64,000 bases of DNA from Treponema sp. (GTDB taxonomy: Bacteria; Spirochaetota; Spirochaetia; Treponematales; Breznakiellaceae): assembly GCA_031257195.1 (NCBI GenBank), contig JAIRPD010000131.1, positions 42,112 through 106,111 on the forward strand, in the 5' to 3' direction. The notes beneath the pieces were generated by a model. The model made no database searches, was not told the origin of the DNA, and saw only the letters and a program-made list of their open reading frames with translations. Made by a program: the position numbers and the translations under genes. Below, in pieces: positions 8,440 to 16,578 of the stretch. The first letter of the stretch is position 1, and the number at the start of each line of letters is the position of its first letter.

Positions 8440-9276
8440 TCAATAATCCCCGGAAATACCCTTTTCCAGGGCCAGGTACTTGATCAGGACAGGGTATTTC
8501 GAGAGGAGTTCCCCGTAGGCGGTTAGTTCCTCCATCCGCCGCCGGCTTTGGATGTTTTCCGCGGCCATGACGGCGATGGTGTCCTGAAACCGGGTCCGCT
8601 GGGCGTTTAGATAGTCCCGGTACAACCCCCGCGCCTCGTCATAGAGAATAAAATCGGGGATTTTGAGGTTCTTTATCCCGCAGACAAGGTTTTCCGTGTG
8701 AGGAAAGTCGGCGCGGAGCTGATTTTCCAGGGTTCTGATGGTCCCCGTTTGCTGGGCCTCCCGGAGGGCTCCCTCGTTTTTTCCGTAGGCCCAGAGCAGG
8801 GTCCGGACGCGGCTTTCAATTTCCCCGGAAAGTTTTTCCAGGTAACGGTCCAGATCCTCCTGATCAAGCAGGTTTTCCCCCTCACAAAGGGCCGGCAGGG
8901 ACTCGCCCTTAAGCCGGTACGATACGGAAAGGGAAAAGGCGTAGGAAAAATCGGTCTTAAGCCCCGCCATGGCGGAGTAGATCTCTCCCGAGGGGAGGAC
9001 GCCGGACAGCTCCATGGGAATGGTCTGGTCCGGGATTTGAAACAGGGCGACGGTTACATTCCGGGGAATAAGTTTGTACCATACCCAATGAAAATCGCCG
9101 TTACGAATTACCCGGGGGTCCGTCCCGTGGGTTTTGGACCGCAGCACCCCCCAGGAACCGGGGGGAACCGCGAGCTGGGTCCAGCCCAGAAAGAATACCG
9201 CCCCCCCGGCGATAAGCGCCGTTACCACCGTCCAAAATGTCTTCGCGGAACCCCTTTGGGGACCTTTTCGATTCAT
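8440..9276 (-). CDS. Membrane-anchored SPFH/band-7 domain protein
   Basis: 278 residues with one N-terminal membrane helix (TFWTVVTALIAGGAVFFLGW, residues about 13-32) followed by an SPFH-type start (VPPGSWGVLRSKTHGTDPRV ... GDFHWVWYKLIPRNVTVALF). The middle continues the beta/alpha SPFH pattern; the end is helical (residues 150-278) and may mediate oligomerisation. Such proteins scaffold membrane regions or protease complexes; the specific partner is unknown. ATG at 9276 follows AAGGTG. It is the first gene of the minus-strand group, and divergent from the gene at 9313 across only 36 bases holding a palindromic TTATCATAATAA, a likely shared -10 region. Confidence 0.7.
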   Translation of the reverse strand: MNRKGPQRGSAKTFWTVVTALIAGGAVFFLGWTQLAVPPGSWGVLRSKTHGTDPRVIRNGDFHWVWYKLIPRNVTVALFQIPDQTIPMELSGVLPSGEIYSAMAGLKTDFSYAFSLSVSYRLKGESLPALCEGENLLDQEDLDRYLEKLSGEIESRVRTLLWAYGKNEGALREAQQTGTIRTLENQLRADFPHTENLVCGIKNLKIPDFILYDEARGLYRDYLNAQRTRFQDTIAVMAAENIQSRRRMEELTAYGELLSKYPVLIKYLALEKGISGDY

Positions 9277-9312
9277 AGCACCTTCCCGTGTTTTCTGTTA
9301 TTATGATAAGTC

Positions 9313-9663
9313 ATGGAGCGGAATTTAACAACCGCGAAACCCCTTTTGGGGGGACTGATTAAACGAACCGTTTTTGTTATCCTGGTTTTGACGGGGGGGG
9401 TGGTTCTGGGTTATACGGCGGGTTCCTACCGGAAGGTAGAGGATTCTTCCCAGCTCTTCCTCCTCCGTTTATCCCTAAGCCTTTCCCTGCTTTTGGGAAT
9501 TGGGGCTTTTTATGGGTTGGTTTTGGATATTTACTATACCATCCGCCGGAGGCGGGCGGTTTACCTGCTGGGCGTCCTGGGATACGCGTTGATTATTGGC
9601 ATGGCGGCGCTGGTTTTGCTGGGTTCGGCCTTTATCATAGGCGCCGTGGGAGGTAACCGGTGA
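9313..9663 (+). CDS. Small integral membrane protein, unknown function
   Basis: 116 residues with three hydrophobic helices: about 18-36 (VFVILVLTGGVVLGYTAG), 47-70 and 82-112, separated by basic loops (YTIRRRRAVY). I do not recognise the family. It overlaps the following chorismate mutase gene by GTGA, so the two are translationally coupled. A TATGAT at 9302-9307 lies just before the ATG with no clear Shine-Dalgarno, so it may be near-leaderless, but no -35 box is seen. Confidence 0.6.
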   Translation: MERNLTTAKPLLGGLIKRTVFVILVLTGGVVLGYTAGSYRKVEDSSQLFLLRLSLSLSLLLGIGAFYGLVLDIYYTIRRRRAVYLLGVLGYALIIGMAALVLLGSAFIIGAVGGNR

Positions 9664-10034
9664 GGGAAAGGGTAATCAAGGCCCTGAGGGGGGCCGTCCG
9701 GGCGGCGAACAATAAGGAAGATATAGCCGCCGCCGCCGTTCAACTATACGATGAGCTGCTCCGCCTGAACGGTCTGGCCGAGGGGGACTTGGTGTCTCTC
9801 TTTTTTTCGGTTACCGGGGACCTGGACGCCCTAAATCCCGCCACGGCCCTTCGGCGGGCGGGCAAGGCGGGGGACCTGGCCATGATGGTTTTGCGGGAAG
9901 CGGCGGTGGAAGGAACCCCGCCGGGGATCATCCGCGTCCTCGCCCACTGTGTGATGGACAGAGAAACCCCGGTACGGCACGCGTACTTCCGGGGGGCGGA
10001 AATTCTGCGTCCCGACCGGGCCGCGGGCGCTTGA
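9660..10034 (+). CDS. aroH: Chorismate mutase, AroH type
   Basis: Converts chorismate to prephenate, the first step towards Phe and Tyr. This 124-residue protein is the monofunctional trimeric AroH class known from Bacillus subtilis. Residues equivalent to the known active site can be seen: Arg in LRGAVRA, Arg in NPATALRRAG, Glu in MVLREAA, Arg in PGIIRVLAHC and Tyr in VRHAYFRGA. The C-terminus EILRPD is also typical. The start is GTG at 9660, overlapping the preceding stop by four bases. A terminator-like hairpin begins within the last codons. No other aromatic biosynthesis genes are nearby. Confidence 0.9.
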   Translation: MRERVIKALRGAVRAANNKEDIAAAAVQLYDELLRLNGLAEGDLVSLFFSVTGDLDALNPATALRRAGKAGDLAMMVLREAAVEGTPPGIIRVLAHCVMDRETPVRHAYFRGAEILRPDRAAGA

Positions 10035-10051
10035 CGCGCCGGTTTTTTTTT
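10026..10051 (+). terminator. Rho-independent terminator of aroH
   Basis: GGCGC (10026-10030), loop TTGAC, GCGCC (10036-10040), GG and nine T (10043-10051). The stem overlaps the aroH stop codon. The loop also forms TTGACG, which with TAACCT at 10054-10059 (17-base spacing) could be a weak promoter for the tRNA genes. Confidence 0.65.
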
Positions 10052-10069
10052 GGTAACCTATTGATCGAC

Positions 10070-10142
10070 GCCATCTTAGCTCAGTTGGCAGAGCGCGTGA
10101 CTTGTAATCTCGAGGTCTTCGGTTCGATTCCGAAAGATGGCT
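10070..10142 (+). tRNA. tRNA-Thr (anticodon TGT)
   Basis: 73-nt cloverleaf: acceptor GCCATCT paired with AGATGGC, D-arm with TTAGCTCAGTTGGCAGAGC, anticodon loop CTTGTAA giving TGT, T-arm with GGTTCGATTCC. The CCA end is not encoded. The second tRNA follows 39 bases later, probably in the same transcript. Confidence 0.95.
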
Positions 10143-10181
10143 ATTCACGCGGCCGCCGGTAAGAGTGGACGTGGAGCGTTG

Positions 10182-10263
10182 GGGGAGTTTCCCGAGTGGT
10201 CAAAGGGGGCAGACTGTAAATCTGTTGGCTCAGCCTTCCAAGGTTCGAATCCTTGACTCCCCA
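10182..10263 (+). tRNA. tRNA-Tyr (anticodon GTA)
   Basis: 82-nt class II tRNA: acceptor GGGGAGT/ACTCCCC, discriminator A, anticodon loop CTGTAAA (GTA), long variable arm (TTGGCTCAGCCTTCC) and T-loop GGTTCGAATCC. CCA is not encoded. Long variable arm and anticodon both fit bacterial tRNA-Tyr. Confidence 0.95.
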
Positions 10264-10267
10264 AAAT

Positions 10268-10309
10268 CCCGCCTGGAACGGCGCCGTGAAGATGGATGTT
10301 CCAGGCGGG
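10268..10309 (+). repeat. 12-bp inverted repeat after tRNA-Tyr
   Basis: CCCGCCTGGAAC (10268-10279) is the exact reverse complement of 10298-10309, with an 18-base loop. It begins five bases after the tRNA end and has no T-run; it may be a processing signal or first part of the termination region. Confidence 0.6.
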
Positions 10310-10332
10310 CGGATTAAGCCGGGGTAAAACCC

Positions 10333-10381
10333 GCGCCGGTGAGCCGGCGGCTTCGCCGCGGGAAACGGCGCTGTTTTTTTT
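10333..10381 (+). terminator. Strong rho-independent terminator after the tRNA pair
   Basis: Outer stem GCGCCG/CGGCGC (10333-10338 and 10366-10371) encloses an inner GGCGGC-TTC-GCCGC hairpin and is followed by TG and eight T. It separates the tRNA unit from the rimP operon promoter 60 bases further on. Confidence 0.8.
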
Positions 10382-10439
10382 AACGCGACAATAACAAACA
10401 ACAGGTGAGTAACTCGCGGCCCGCCCTCTTCAACCCCCC

Positions 10440-10468
10440 TTGACACTTTTTCTCTCCCATGGTAGGTT
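10440..10468 (+). promoter_or_regulatory. Sigma-70-type promoter of the rimP-nusA-infB operon
   Basis: Perfect TTGACA (10440-10445), 17-base spacer, TAGGTT (10463-10468, keeps the first two and last T of the consensus). Expected start near 10475, about 78 bases before rimP. It is the only good promoter seen ahead of a chain of closely packed genes reaching to 25154. Confidence 0.6.
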
Positions 10469-10498
10469 TTTTTAAGACAGTCTTACGCGTCGTAAAGA

Positions 10499-10529
10499 AA
10501 AGGGGGGCCGTTCAAGGGACCCCTTTTTT
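10499..10529 (+). terminator. Terminator-like leader hairpin (possible attenuator) before rimP
   Basis: AAAGGGG (10499-10505) pairs with CCCCTTT (10520-10526), followed by further T to 10529, within the predicted rimP leader. Placed between promoter and first gene it would act as an attenuator. The operon encodes NusA, which autoregulates the equivalent operon in E. coli; a similar feedback here is inference. Confidence 0.5.
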
Positions 10530-10552
10530 GTGGACGCGGGCTGCCGCGGGGT

Positions 10553-11095
10553 ATGATGTGGTACCGGACCAGGGAAATTGACAAACGCGCGGCGGTTCTC
10601 AGGGACGACCTGGAGCCGGTTATAACGGGCCTGGGATTTGCCCTGGTGGAATTGGATGTGTACCGCGGTAAACGGGCCGCCGCCCAGGTAAGGGTGGTCG
10701 TAACCCGGCCCCCTCCGGGTGAATGGCCGGAAACCGCCGGGCCGCCGGGGGGAAAAATCCCCGCCGGTTCCGGAATCGGCACGGAGGAGCTGGCCGCCCT
10801 TCACCGGGCCATCCTTCCCCGGCTGGAGCTGGTCCTGGGGGAAGCCCGGGAAGGCGCGGGCGTTTACGTGGAGGTGTCCTCCCCCGGGACGGACCGGGTT
10901 ATCAAGGAGGGGGCGGAATTCCGCCACTTTACCGGCCGGGGCGTCCTCTGCTATATCAGTGGGGAATCGGCCTGGAAGGCGGGGGTGCTCCGGGGATCGG
11001 ACCCGGAAAAGATCCTCCTGGAAACGGGGGAAGGGCTTTTGGAACTGCCCTACGGGGCCATAGGCAAGGCGAAGTTAGATGATCGCCGGGTTTAA
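10553..11095 (+). CDS. rimP: Ribosome maturation factor RimP
   Basis: 180 residues. Needed for 30S subunit maturation. The N-terminal alpha/beta domain (LEPVITGLGFALVELDVYRG, then VRVVVTRP) and the family-diagnostic VEVSSPGTDRVIKEGAEFRHF precede a C-terminal SH3-like beta barrel (GVLCYISGE...GLLELPYGAIGKAKL). A longer, Gly/Pro-rich loop (about residues 60-75) replaces the short IDVDDC linker of E. coli. Start ATG at 10553 or 10556; GCGGGG upstream is a modest ribosome site. First gene of the operon; nusA follows. Confidence 0.92.
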   Translation: MMWYRTREIDKRAAVLRDDLEPVITGLGFALVELDVYRGKRAAAQVRVVVTRPPPGEWPETAGPPGGKIPAGSGIGTEELAALHRAILPRLELVLGEAREGAGVYVEVSSPGTDRVIKEGAEFRHFTGRGVLCYISGESAWKAGVLRGSDPEKILLETGEGLLELPYGAIGKAKLDDRRV

Positions 11096-11163
11096 AAACC
11101 CGGCCGGCGGCCGGAAACGGCGGGCGAAACATATTTTTGAAAAGGGTACAGGAGGTAGCGGGC

Positions 11164-12627
11164 GTGGCAACGGATATGTCGGAGGCGATCCGTCAGCTTA
11201 TTCAGGATAGGGGTATTTCGGAGGAACTGATCCTCAAAACCATTGAGAATACCCTGCTGGCGGCTTATAAGCGCCGTTTCGGAAACGCGGATAACGCCAT
11301 TGTACGGTTTAACGATGATAACAGGGTGGTGTCAATTTACGCCCGGAAAAAGATAGTGGACGGGGTCTATGATCCGGTGGCGGAAATAGACCTGGAAGAG
11401 GCCCGGGATCTGAATCCGGACGCGGAAATAGGGGACGATCTCCTTATCGAGGTGGATCCCAGGGATTTTGACCGCGTCGCCGTTCAGAGCGCCAAGCAGA
11501 CCGCCCACCAGTCTATCCGGGAAATTCAAAAGGACAGCCTCTATTCGGAATTCAAGGATAAGGTGGGGGAGATCATCATCGGCTATTACCAGCGGGAGCG
11601 GAACGGCACGATCTATGTGGATCTGGGAAGGGTGGAGGGGATACTCCCCAAAAAGTACCAGTCCCCCCGGGAGTTGTACCATGTCAACGACCGGATCAAG
11701 GCCCTGATCACCGAGGTAAACAAGACCCCCGCGGGGCTTCAGGTGGTGCTTTCCCGGACCCATACGGACTTTGTCAGGGCGATTTTCGAGTTGGAAGTAC
11801 CGGAAGTGTACGACAAAACCGTGGAGATCCACAAAATAGTCCGGGAGGCGGGGTACCGGACCAAGCTGGCGGTGTATTCCAACCGGGAGGACGTGGATCC
11901 CGTGGGGGCCTGCGTGGGCCTTAAGGGGGTCCGGATACAGGCGGTGATCCGGGAGTTGGAGGGGGAAAAGATCGACATCCTCAAGTACGATCCGGACCCC
12001 CGGCGGTTCATCAAAAACGCCCTGTCCCCCGCGGAGGTTCGGGACGTGATCGTCCTGGATGAGGGTAAACACCAGGCCCTGGCGGTGGTCGGCGACTCCC
12101 AGCTTTCCCTGGCCATAGGCAAACAGGGGCTTAACGTGCGGCTGGCCAACCGGCTGGTGGACTGGAATATCGACGTGAAAACCGACGCCCAGTTTGAGGG
12201 GATGGACATCGCCTCCGAATCCCGCCGGGCGGTTTCGGAGCTTTTTGGGGATACGGAGGAAATTTCCCGCGTCTCCGAGCTGCCGGGAATCCCCTCGGAA
12301 ATCGCCGAGGGGCTTTTGGAAAACAATATCGACTTTATCGAGGATTTTCTGGCCCTTTCGGAGGAGGAAATCGCCGGCCTCAAGGGTATCAGCGCGGCCC
12401 AGATCGAGGAACTCCGGGGGCTTATCGAGGAGTACGTGGAAATCGTGGAGGACGAGACCCCCCTCCCGGAGGAAGAGGCCGTGGTGGAGGAAGACGCCGG
12501 GGAACCGGCGGGGGAAGAAGAAGAGGCGGAAGAATACGAATGTCCCGAATGCGGCGCCAAGATAACCGTGGATATGACCGTTTGTCCGAATTGCGGCATC
12601 GGCTTAAGTTTTGAGTATGAGGAATGA
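11164..12627 (+). CDS. nusA: Transcription elongation/termination factor NusA with C-terminal zinc ribbon
   Basis: Binds RNA polymerase and nascent RNA and modulates pausing and termination. Order: N-terminal polymerase-binding domain (IRQLIQDRGISEELILKTIE), S1 domain (GTIYVDLGRVEGILPKKYQS), KH1 (VGACVGLKGVRIQAVIREL) and KH2 (LAIGKQGLNVRLANRLVDWN), a helix-hairpin-helix-like segment (GLKGISAAQIEELRGL), an acidic linker and a final CPECG...CPNCG pair. The two CxxC motifs look like a zinc ribbon, unusual for NusA. I place the start at GTG 11164 because GGAGGT (11151-11156) sits seven bases before it; a TTG at 11137 in the same frame lacks such a site. Confidence 0.93.
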   Translation: MATDMSEAIRQLIQDRGISEELILKTIENTLLAAYKRRFGNADNAIVRFNDDNRVVSIYARKKIVDGVYDPVAEIDLEEARDLNPDAEIGDDLLIEVDPRDFDRVAVQSAKQTAHQSIREIQKDSLYSEFKDKVGEIIIGYYQRERNGTIYVDLGRVEGILPKKYQSPRELYHVNDRIKALITEVNKTPAGLQVVLSRTHTDFVRAIFELEVPEVYDKTVEIHKIVREAGYRTKLAVYSNREDVDPVGACVGLKGVRIQAVIRELEGEKIDILKYDPDPRRFIKNALSPAEVRDVIVLDEGKHQALAVVGDSQLSLAIGKQGLNVRLANRLVDWNIDVKTDAQFEGMDIASESRRAVSELFGDTEEISRVSELPGIPSEIAEGLLENNIDFIEDFLALSEEEIAGLKGISAAQIEELRGLIEEYVEIVEDETPLPEEEAVVEEDAGEPAGEEEEAEEYECPECGAKITVDMTVCPNCGIGLSFEYEE

Positions 12628-12646
12628 CTCGTAAATAAGGTGGACT

Positions 12647-15286
12647 ATGGCTGAAGAACTGGAGAATACGCAAAAACCCAAGGTGGAACTTATTAAACAC
12701 GCCGCCCCTCCTCCCGTGGTGAAGAGTGAGGGGGAAGCCTCCAAGCCGGAGCAGGGGGAACGCCGCAAGGTCGTGGTGGTTAAGAAAAAGCCCCCCCCGG
12801 GGGTGTCCGCGGGTTCGCGGGGGGTCCCGGGGGGGACTCCGGTGACGGTAAAAAAGTCTATTCAGCCCAAGGTGGTGTCGATCCATCCCCCGGAGCCGGC
12901 GGCGGGTTCTCCGCCGGAGGGTTCACCGTTGGCCGGTGTTCTTCCGGCCCGGGAGCCCGGGGAGGGGGCGCTTCCGGCCGCCTTGTCTCCGGCGAAGACG
13001 GGGGATTCCCCGTTCGCGAAACCGGCCCCGGCGAGGGGGTTCGGGGAAGCCGGCGGGCGGTCAAGGGAATCCTTCGAGCCTTCCGGACCCAGGGAGGAAA
13101 GGCGGGAAAGGGTTTTTGTGCCCAATACCCAGCGTCCCGCGGGGGCCGCGGGCAGGGTGGGGGGCCGTCCCGTGGGGCCCGGCTCGTTTTCTACCCAGCG
13201 TCCCGCGGGGGCCGCGGGCAGGGTGGGGGGGCGTCCCGTGGGACGCCAGGACGGCAGGGTGCCCCCGCAGGGCCGTCCCCCCTTTTCCCGGCCCCCCGGC
13301 CAAAGGCCGGGCGTTCCCTTCCGGCCCGCCGGCGCTTTTTCCCCAAACAGGGGGGGTAAGCCCGGTTTTGGGGGCGGCTCTTCCTCGCCGCCCCCGCTTC
13401 CCGACGGAAAGGGACCGGTAAAAAAGACTTTTAAGGCTAAAAAAACCGTTTATCAGCGGAAAGAGCAGGAAATGGAGGAAAAACTCCTCCAGACTAAAAA
13501 GAAGATCACCCACCTGGCCAATCCGGTACCCAGGTCCATCGACATTATGGAGGTGATTTCCGTCTCGGAACTGGCCCGCAAGATGAACCTTAAAGCTTCG
13601 GACCTGATCCAAAAGCTGATGAGCATGGGTATGATGGTAACGATCAATCAGCAGATCGACGCCGAAACCGCCACGCTCCTGGCCGCCGAATTTGGGGCGG
13701 AGGTAAAGATCGTCAGCCTCTATGACGAAACGGTGATCGACACCGGCGCGGACGATGAATCCACCATGGAAGCCCGGCCCCCGGTGGTTACCGTTATGGG
13801 CCATGTGGACCATGGGAAGACCAAACTGCTGGACGCGATCCGCAGCGCCGACGTGGTTTCCGGGGAATTCGGGGGGATTACCCAGCATATTGGGGCCTAC
13901 ATGGTGGAAACCCCCCTGGGTAGAATCGCCTTCCTGGATACCCCCGGCCACGAGGCGTTTACCCGGATGAGGGCCCGGGGCGCCCAGGTAACGGACATTG
14001 TGATCCTCGTGGTGGCCGCCGACGATGGGGTTATGCCGCAAACTATCGAGGCTATCAACCACGCCCGGGAGGCGGAGGTGCCGATCATCGTGGCGGTGAA
14101 CAAGATCGACAAGCCCGAGGCGAACCCCGACAAGGTGAAGAGCCAGCTTTCCGATCTGGGCCTTATGCCGGAAGACTGGGGCGGCCAAACCATGTTTGTG
14201 GAGCTTTCCGCCCTAAAAAAGGAGGGGATCGACAAGCTGATCGAGACGATCCTCCTGGAGGCGGAAATTCTGGACCTGAAGGCCAACTATCACCGCGGCG
14301 CGGAGGGAAAGGTCCTGGAATCCCGGATCGACCATGGCCGGGGAGTGGTGGCCACGGTGATCATAGAAAAGGGCACGCTTAAAGTGGGGGACTCCTTTGT
14401 GGCGGGGATCTGGCCCGGCAAGGTCAGGGCTCTGTTTAACGATAAGGGCGAAAAAGTGGAGGCGGCCACCCCCTCCATGCCGGTGGAAGTCCTGGGTTTT
14501 GAGGGCATTCCCAACGCGGGGGATCCCCTGCAGGTGGTGGACGACGAGCGCGGCGCCCGGGGGGTTTCCGCCAAACGCCAGGAACTCAAGCGCTTTGAGG
14601 ACGCCAAGAACATCAGGAAGATCACCCTGGATAACCTTCACCAGACGATCAGCGACGGGGCGATTCAGGAACTCAAGGTGATCATCAAGGCCGACGTGCA
14701 GGGTTCCGCGGAGGCCCTCCGTTCCAGCCTGGAGAAGCTTTCCAACAACGAGGTCCGGCTCCACGTGATCCAGGCCCTGCCGGGGGCGATCAACGAGGGG
14801 GACGTGGATTTGGCCATTGCCTCCAACGCGATTATCCTGGGCTTTAACGTCCGGCCCACCCCCAAGGCGAAGGTTTTGGCGGAACAGGAAAAGGTGGATG
14901 TCCGGAAGTACAATGTGATCTACAAGGCGGTGGAGGAAATTCAGCAGGCCCTGGAGGGGATGCTCAAGCCCGACACCAAGGAAGAGGTGATCGCCTCCGT
15001 GGATGTCCGGGAAACCTTCAAGGTTCCCAAGGCGGGAACCATCGCGGGCTGCTATGTCCTTACCGGTACGGTAAAACGGGGCGCCTCCGTCAACGTGATC
15101 CGGGAGGGTATCGTGATCCATACGGGCAAGATAGCCAGTCTCCGGCGCTTTAAGGATGACGCCCGGGAAGTGGCGGCGGGATTTGAGTGCGGTCTGGGCA
15201 TTGAGGACTACGATGATGTCCAAATAGGGGATCAGCTTGAGGTCTTTGAGATCATTGAGGTCGCGAGGAAACTAGTCGTTAACTGA
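12647..15286 (+). CDS. infB: Translation initiation factor IF-2
   Basis: 879-residue GTPase that positions initiator tRNA on the ribosome. Residues 1-270 are a disordered Pro/Gly/Arg/Lys-rich extension with two in-frame repeats of [17 protein letters not shown]. Then the IF2N helix domain ([20 protein letters not shown]), G1 GHVDHGKT (about 385), G3 DTPGHEAF, G4 NKID and G5 SALKKEG, followed by domains II-IV including the C-terminal [15 protein letters not shown] region. ATG at 12647 is 19 bases after nusA and preceded by ATAAGGTGG. The gene order rimP-nusA-infB-rbfA is shared with many bacteria. Confidence 0.97.
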   Translation: MAEELENTQKPKVELIKHAAPPPVVKSEGEASKPEQGERRKVVVVKKKPPPGVSAGSRGVPGGTPVTVKKSIQPKVVSIHPPEPAAGSPPEGSPLAGVLPAREPGEGALPAALSPAKTGDSPFAKPAPARGFGEAGGRSRESFEPSGPREERRERVFVPNTQRPAGAAGRVGGRPVGPGSFSTQRPAGAAGRVGGRPVGRQDGRVPPQGRPPFSRPPGQRPGVPFRPAGAFSPNRGGKPGFGGGSSSPPPLPDGKGPVKKTFKAKKTVYQRKEQEMEEKLLQTKKKITHLANPVPRSIDIMEVISVSELARKMNLKASDLIQKLMSMGMMVTINQQIDAETATLLAAEFGAEVKIVSLYDETVIDTGADDESTMEARPPVVTVMGHVDHGKTKLLDAIRSADVVSGEFGGITQHIGAYMVETPLGRIAFLDTPGHEAFTRMRARGAQVTDIVILVVAADDGVMPQTIEAINHAREAEVPIIVAVNKIDKPEANPDKVKSQLSDLGLMPEDWGGQTMFVELSALKKEGIDKLIETILLEAEILDLKANYHRGAEGKVLESRIDHGRGVVATVIIEKGTLKVGDSFVAGIWPGKVRALFNDKGEKVEAATPSMPVEVLGFEGIPNAGDPLQVVDDERGARGVSAKRQELKRFEDAKNIRKITLDNLHQTISDGAIQELKVIIKADVQGSAEALRSSLEKLSNNEVRLHVIQALPGAINEGDVDLAIASNAIILGFNVRPTPKAKVLAEQEKVDVRKYNVIYKAVEEIQQALEGMLKPDTKEEVIASVDVRETFKVPKAGTIAGCYVLTGTVKRGASVNVIREGIVIHTGKIASLRRFKDDAREVAAGFECGLGIEDYDDVQIGDQLEVFEIIEVARKLVVN
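13127..13242 (+). repeat. Two 50-bp direct repeats inside infB
   Basis: 13127-13176 and 13193-13242 differ at one base and are spaced 66 bp apart, so the frame is kept. They encode the duplicated [17 protein letters not shown] in the disordered IF-2 N-terminus. A recent duplication, and a possible site of length variation between strains. Confidence 0.9.
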
Positions 15287-15287
15287 G

Positions 15288-15662
15288 ATGACTTCTTTTA
15301 GAACGGACCGGATAGGGGCCCTTATACAGGAACAGATTGGACGCCTCATTGTGGAGGGCCGGATCAAGGATCCCCGGGTGGATTCCTTTCTTTCGGTTAC
15401 CCGGGTGGAAGTTTCCCGGGACCTGGCCTGGGCGGATGTGTTTGTTTCCAGCTATAAGACCGAGGAGGGGCTCGCCAAGGGCGTCGCGGGGCTCAAAAGC
15501 GCCGCGGGTTTTATCCAGTCCCAGCTTGCCCGGAACATGCGCGTCAGGGTTACCCCCCATCTGCGGTTTCACGAGGATAGGGGAATACGGGAAGGGTTTG
15601 ACATGGTCCGGAGGCTTGAAAAACTGGTGGAAGATGACGGCGGGATGCCTTTTGCTGAATAA
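15288..15662 (+). CDS. rbfA: 30S ribosome-binding factor RbfA
   Basis: 124 residues, normal for the family. A single KH-type domain that binds the 30S subunit during late 16S rRNA maturation. Typical features: an initial helix (FRTDRIGALIQEQIGRLIVE), DSFLSVTRVEVSRDLAWADV, and FIQSQLARNMRVRVTPHLRF with the final FHEDRGI segment. ATG lies one base after the infB stop, so translation is coupled. The C-terminus overlaps the start of truB by 29 bases. Confidence 0.95.
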   Translation: MTSFRTDRIGALIQEQIGRLIVEGRIKDPRVDSFLSVTRVEVSRDLAWADVFVSSYKTEEGLAKGVAGLKSAAGFIQSQLARNMRVRVTPHLRFHEDRGIREGFDMVRRLEKLVEDDGGMPFAE

Positions 15663-16578
15663 ACAGCCGGGTTACACCTCTTTTGAGTCCCTGGGGCCGG
15701 TGAAAAGGGCCTTCGCCACAGGCAAGGTTTGCCACACCGGGACGCTGGATAAATTCGCCCGGGGGCTTCTGGTGGTTTTGGTGGGGCCCGCGGTTAAGCT
15801 GGCGTCCTGGTTTGTGAGCGGCGATAAACGTTACCGGGCGGTGTTCAAATTCGGCGAGGAAACGGACACCCTCGATCCGGGGGGGGTGGTTACAGCCGCC
15901 GCCCCTGTCCCCTCCCGGGAGGCGCTGGAGGGTGTTATCCCCCGGTTTACCGGGGAAATAGAACAGGTCCCGCCCCTGTATTCCGCCGTTCACGTGAATG
16001 GAAAGCGGGCCCACGAGCTGGCCCGGTCCTTACAGGGCAAGGAAAAAGCCGCCGCGGACAGGGAGATGAAAAAACGGAAGGTGATTGTCCATAGCGCCGC
16101 GCTCCTTTCCTGGGATCCGCCCCTGGCGGAACTGGAAATCCATTGTTCCAAGGGAACGTATATCCGGTCCCTGGCCCGGGATATGGCCCTGGCCGCGGGA
16201 TCCCGGGCCCATGTGGTTTCCCTTACCAGGACCGCCGTGGGTAATTTTTCGTTAGCCGAGGCCCTGGACCTCCCCGCCGGGGGCGCGGACGCGGACGCCG
16301 GGGAGCTTCTCCGGCGCGCCCTTAAGCCCTTGAGCCCGGAGCTTTTCGCCCGCCTTGACATACCGAGCCTGCGGATTGATGAAAAAACGGCCCGGGCGGT
16401 GGCTCACGGCGTGAATCCCGGGGCGTTGCGGATCCCCGGTTTAACGGCCCCCGGCGGCCAGGCGGTCCCGGCGGGGGCCTCCCCCGTCGCCCTGTTTAGG
16501 TTTAATTCCTTCGCGGCCCTTATCGAAAGGGACGAAAAAAAAGCCTGGAGATACGGAAATGTTAATGCGGCTTGTTGA
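15634..16578 (+). CDS. truB: tRNA pseudouridine(55) synthase TruB
   Basis: Makes pseudouridine 55 in the T-loop of tRNA. 314 residues with CLLLNKQPGYTSFESL at the start, the catalytic-Asp motif HTGTLDKFARGLLVVLVG (E. coli has GTLDPLATG), then RYRAVFKFGEETDTLD, QVPPLYSAVHVNGKRAHELA and CSKGTYIRSLARDMA. Pro after the catalytic Asp is replaced by Lys. The start was placed at ATG 15634, within rbfA and close after GGTGGAAG, because the domain begins directly there. Overlaps ribF by 20 bases. Confidence 0.93.
   Translation: MTAGCLLLNKQPGYTSFESLGPVKRAFATGKVCHTGTLDKFARGLLVVLVGPAVKLASWFVSGDKRYRAVFKFGEETDTLDPGGVVTAAAPVPSREALEGVIPRFTGEIEQVPPLYSAVHVNGKRAHELARSLQGKEKAAADREMKKRKVIVHSAALLSWDPPLAELEIHCSKGTYIRSLARDMALAAGSRAHVVSLTRTAVGNFSLAEALDLPAGGADADAGELLRRALKPLSPELFARLDIPSLRIDEKTARAVAHGVNPGALRIPGLTAPGGQAVPAGASPVALFRFNSFAALIERDEKKAWRYGNVNAAC

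Noticed and set aside
10031..10059. Promoter for the tRNA-Thr/Tyr pair (TTGACG-17-TAACCT)
   Set aside because: The -35 lies in the loop of the aroH terminator and the -10 matches at only three positions; kept as a note in the terminator entry rather than a feature.
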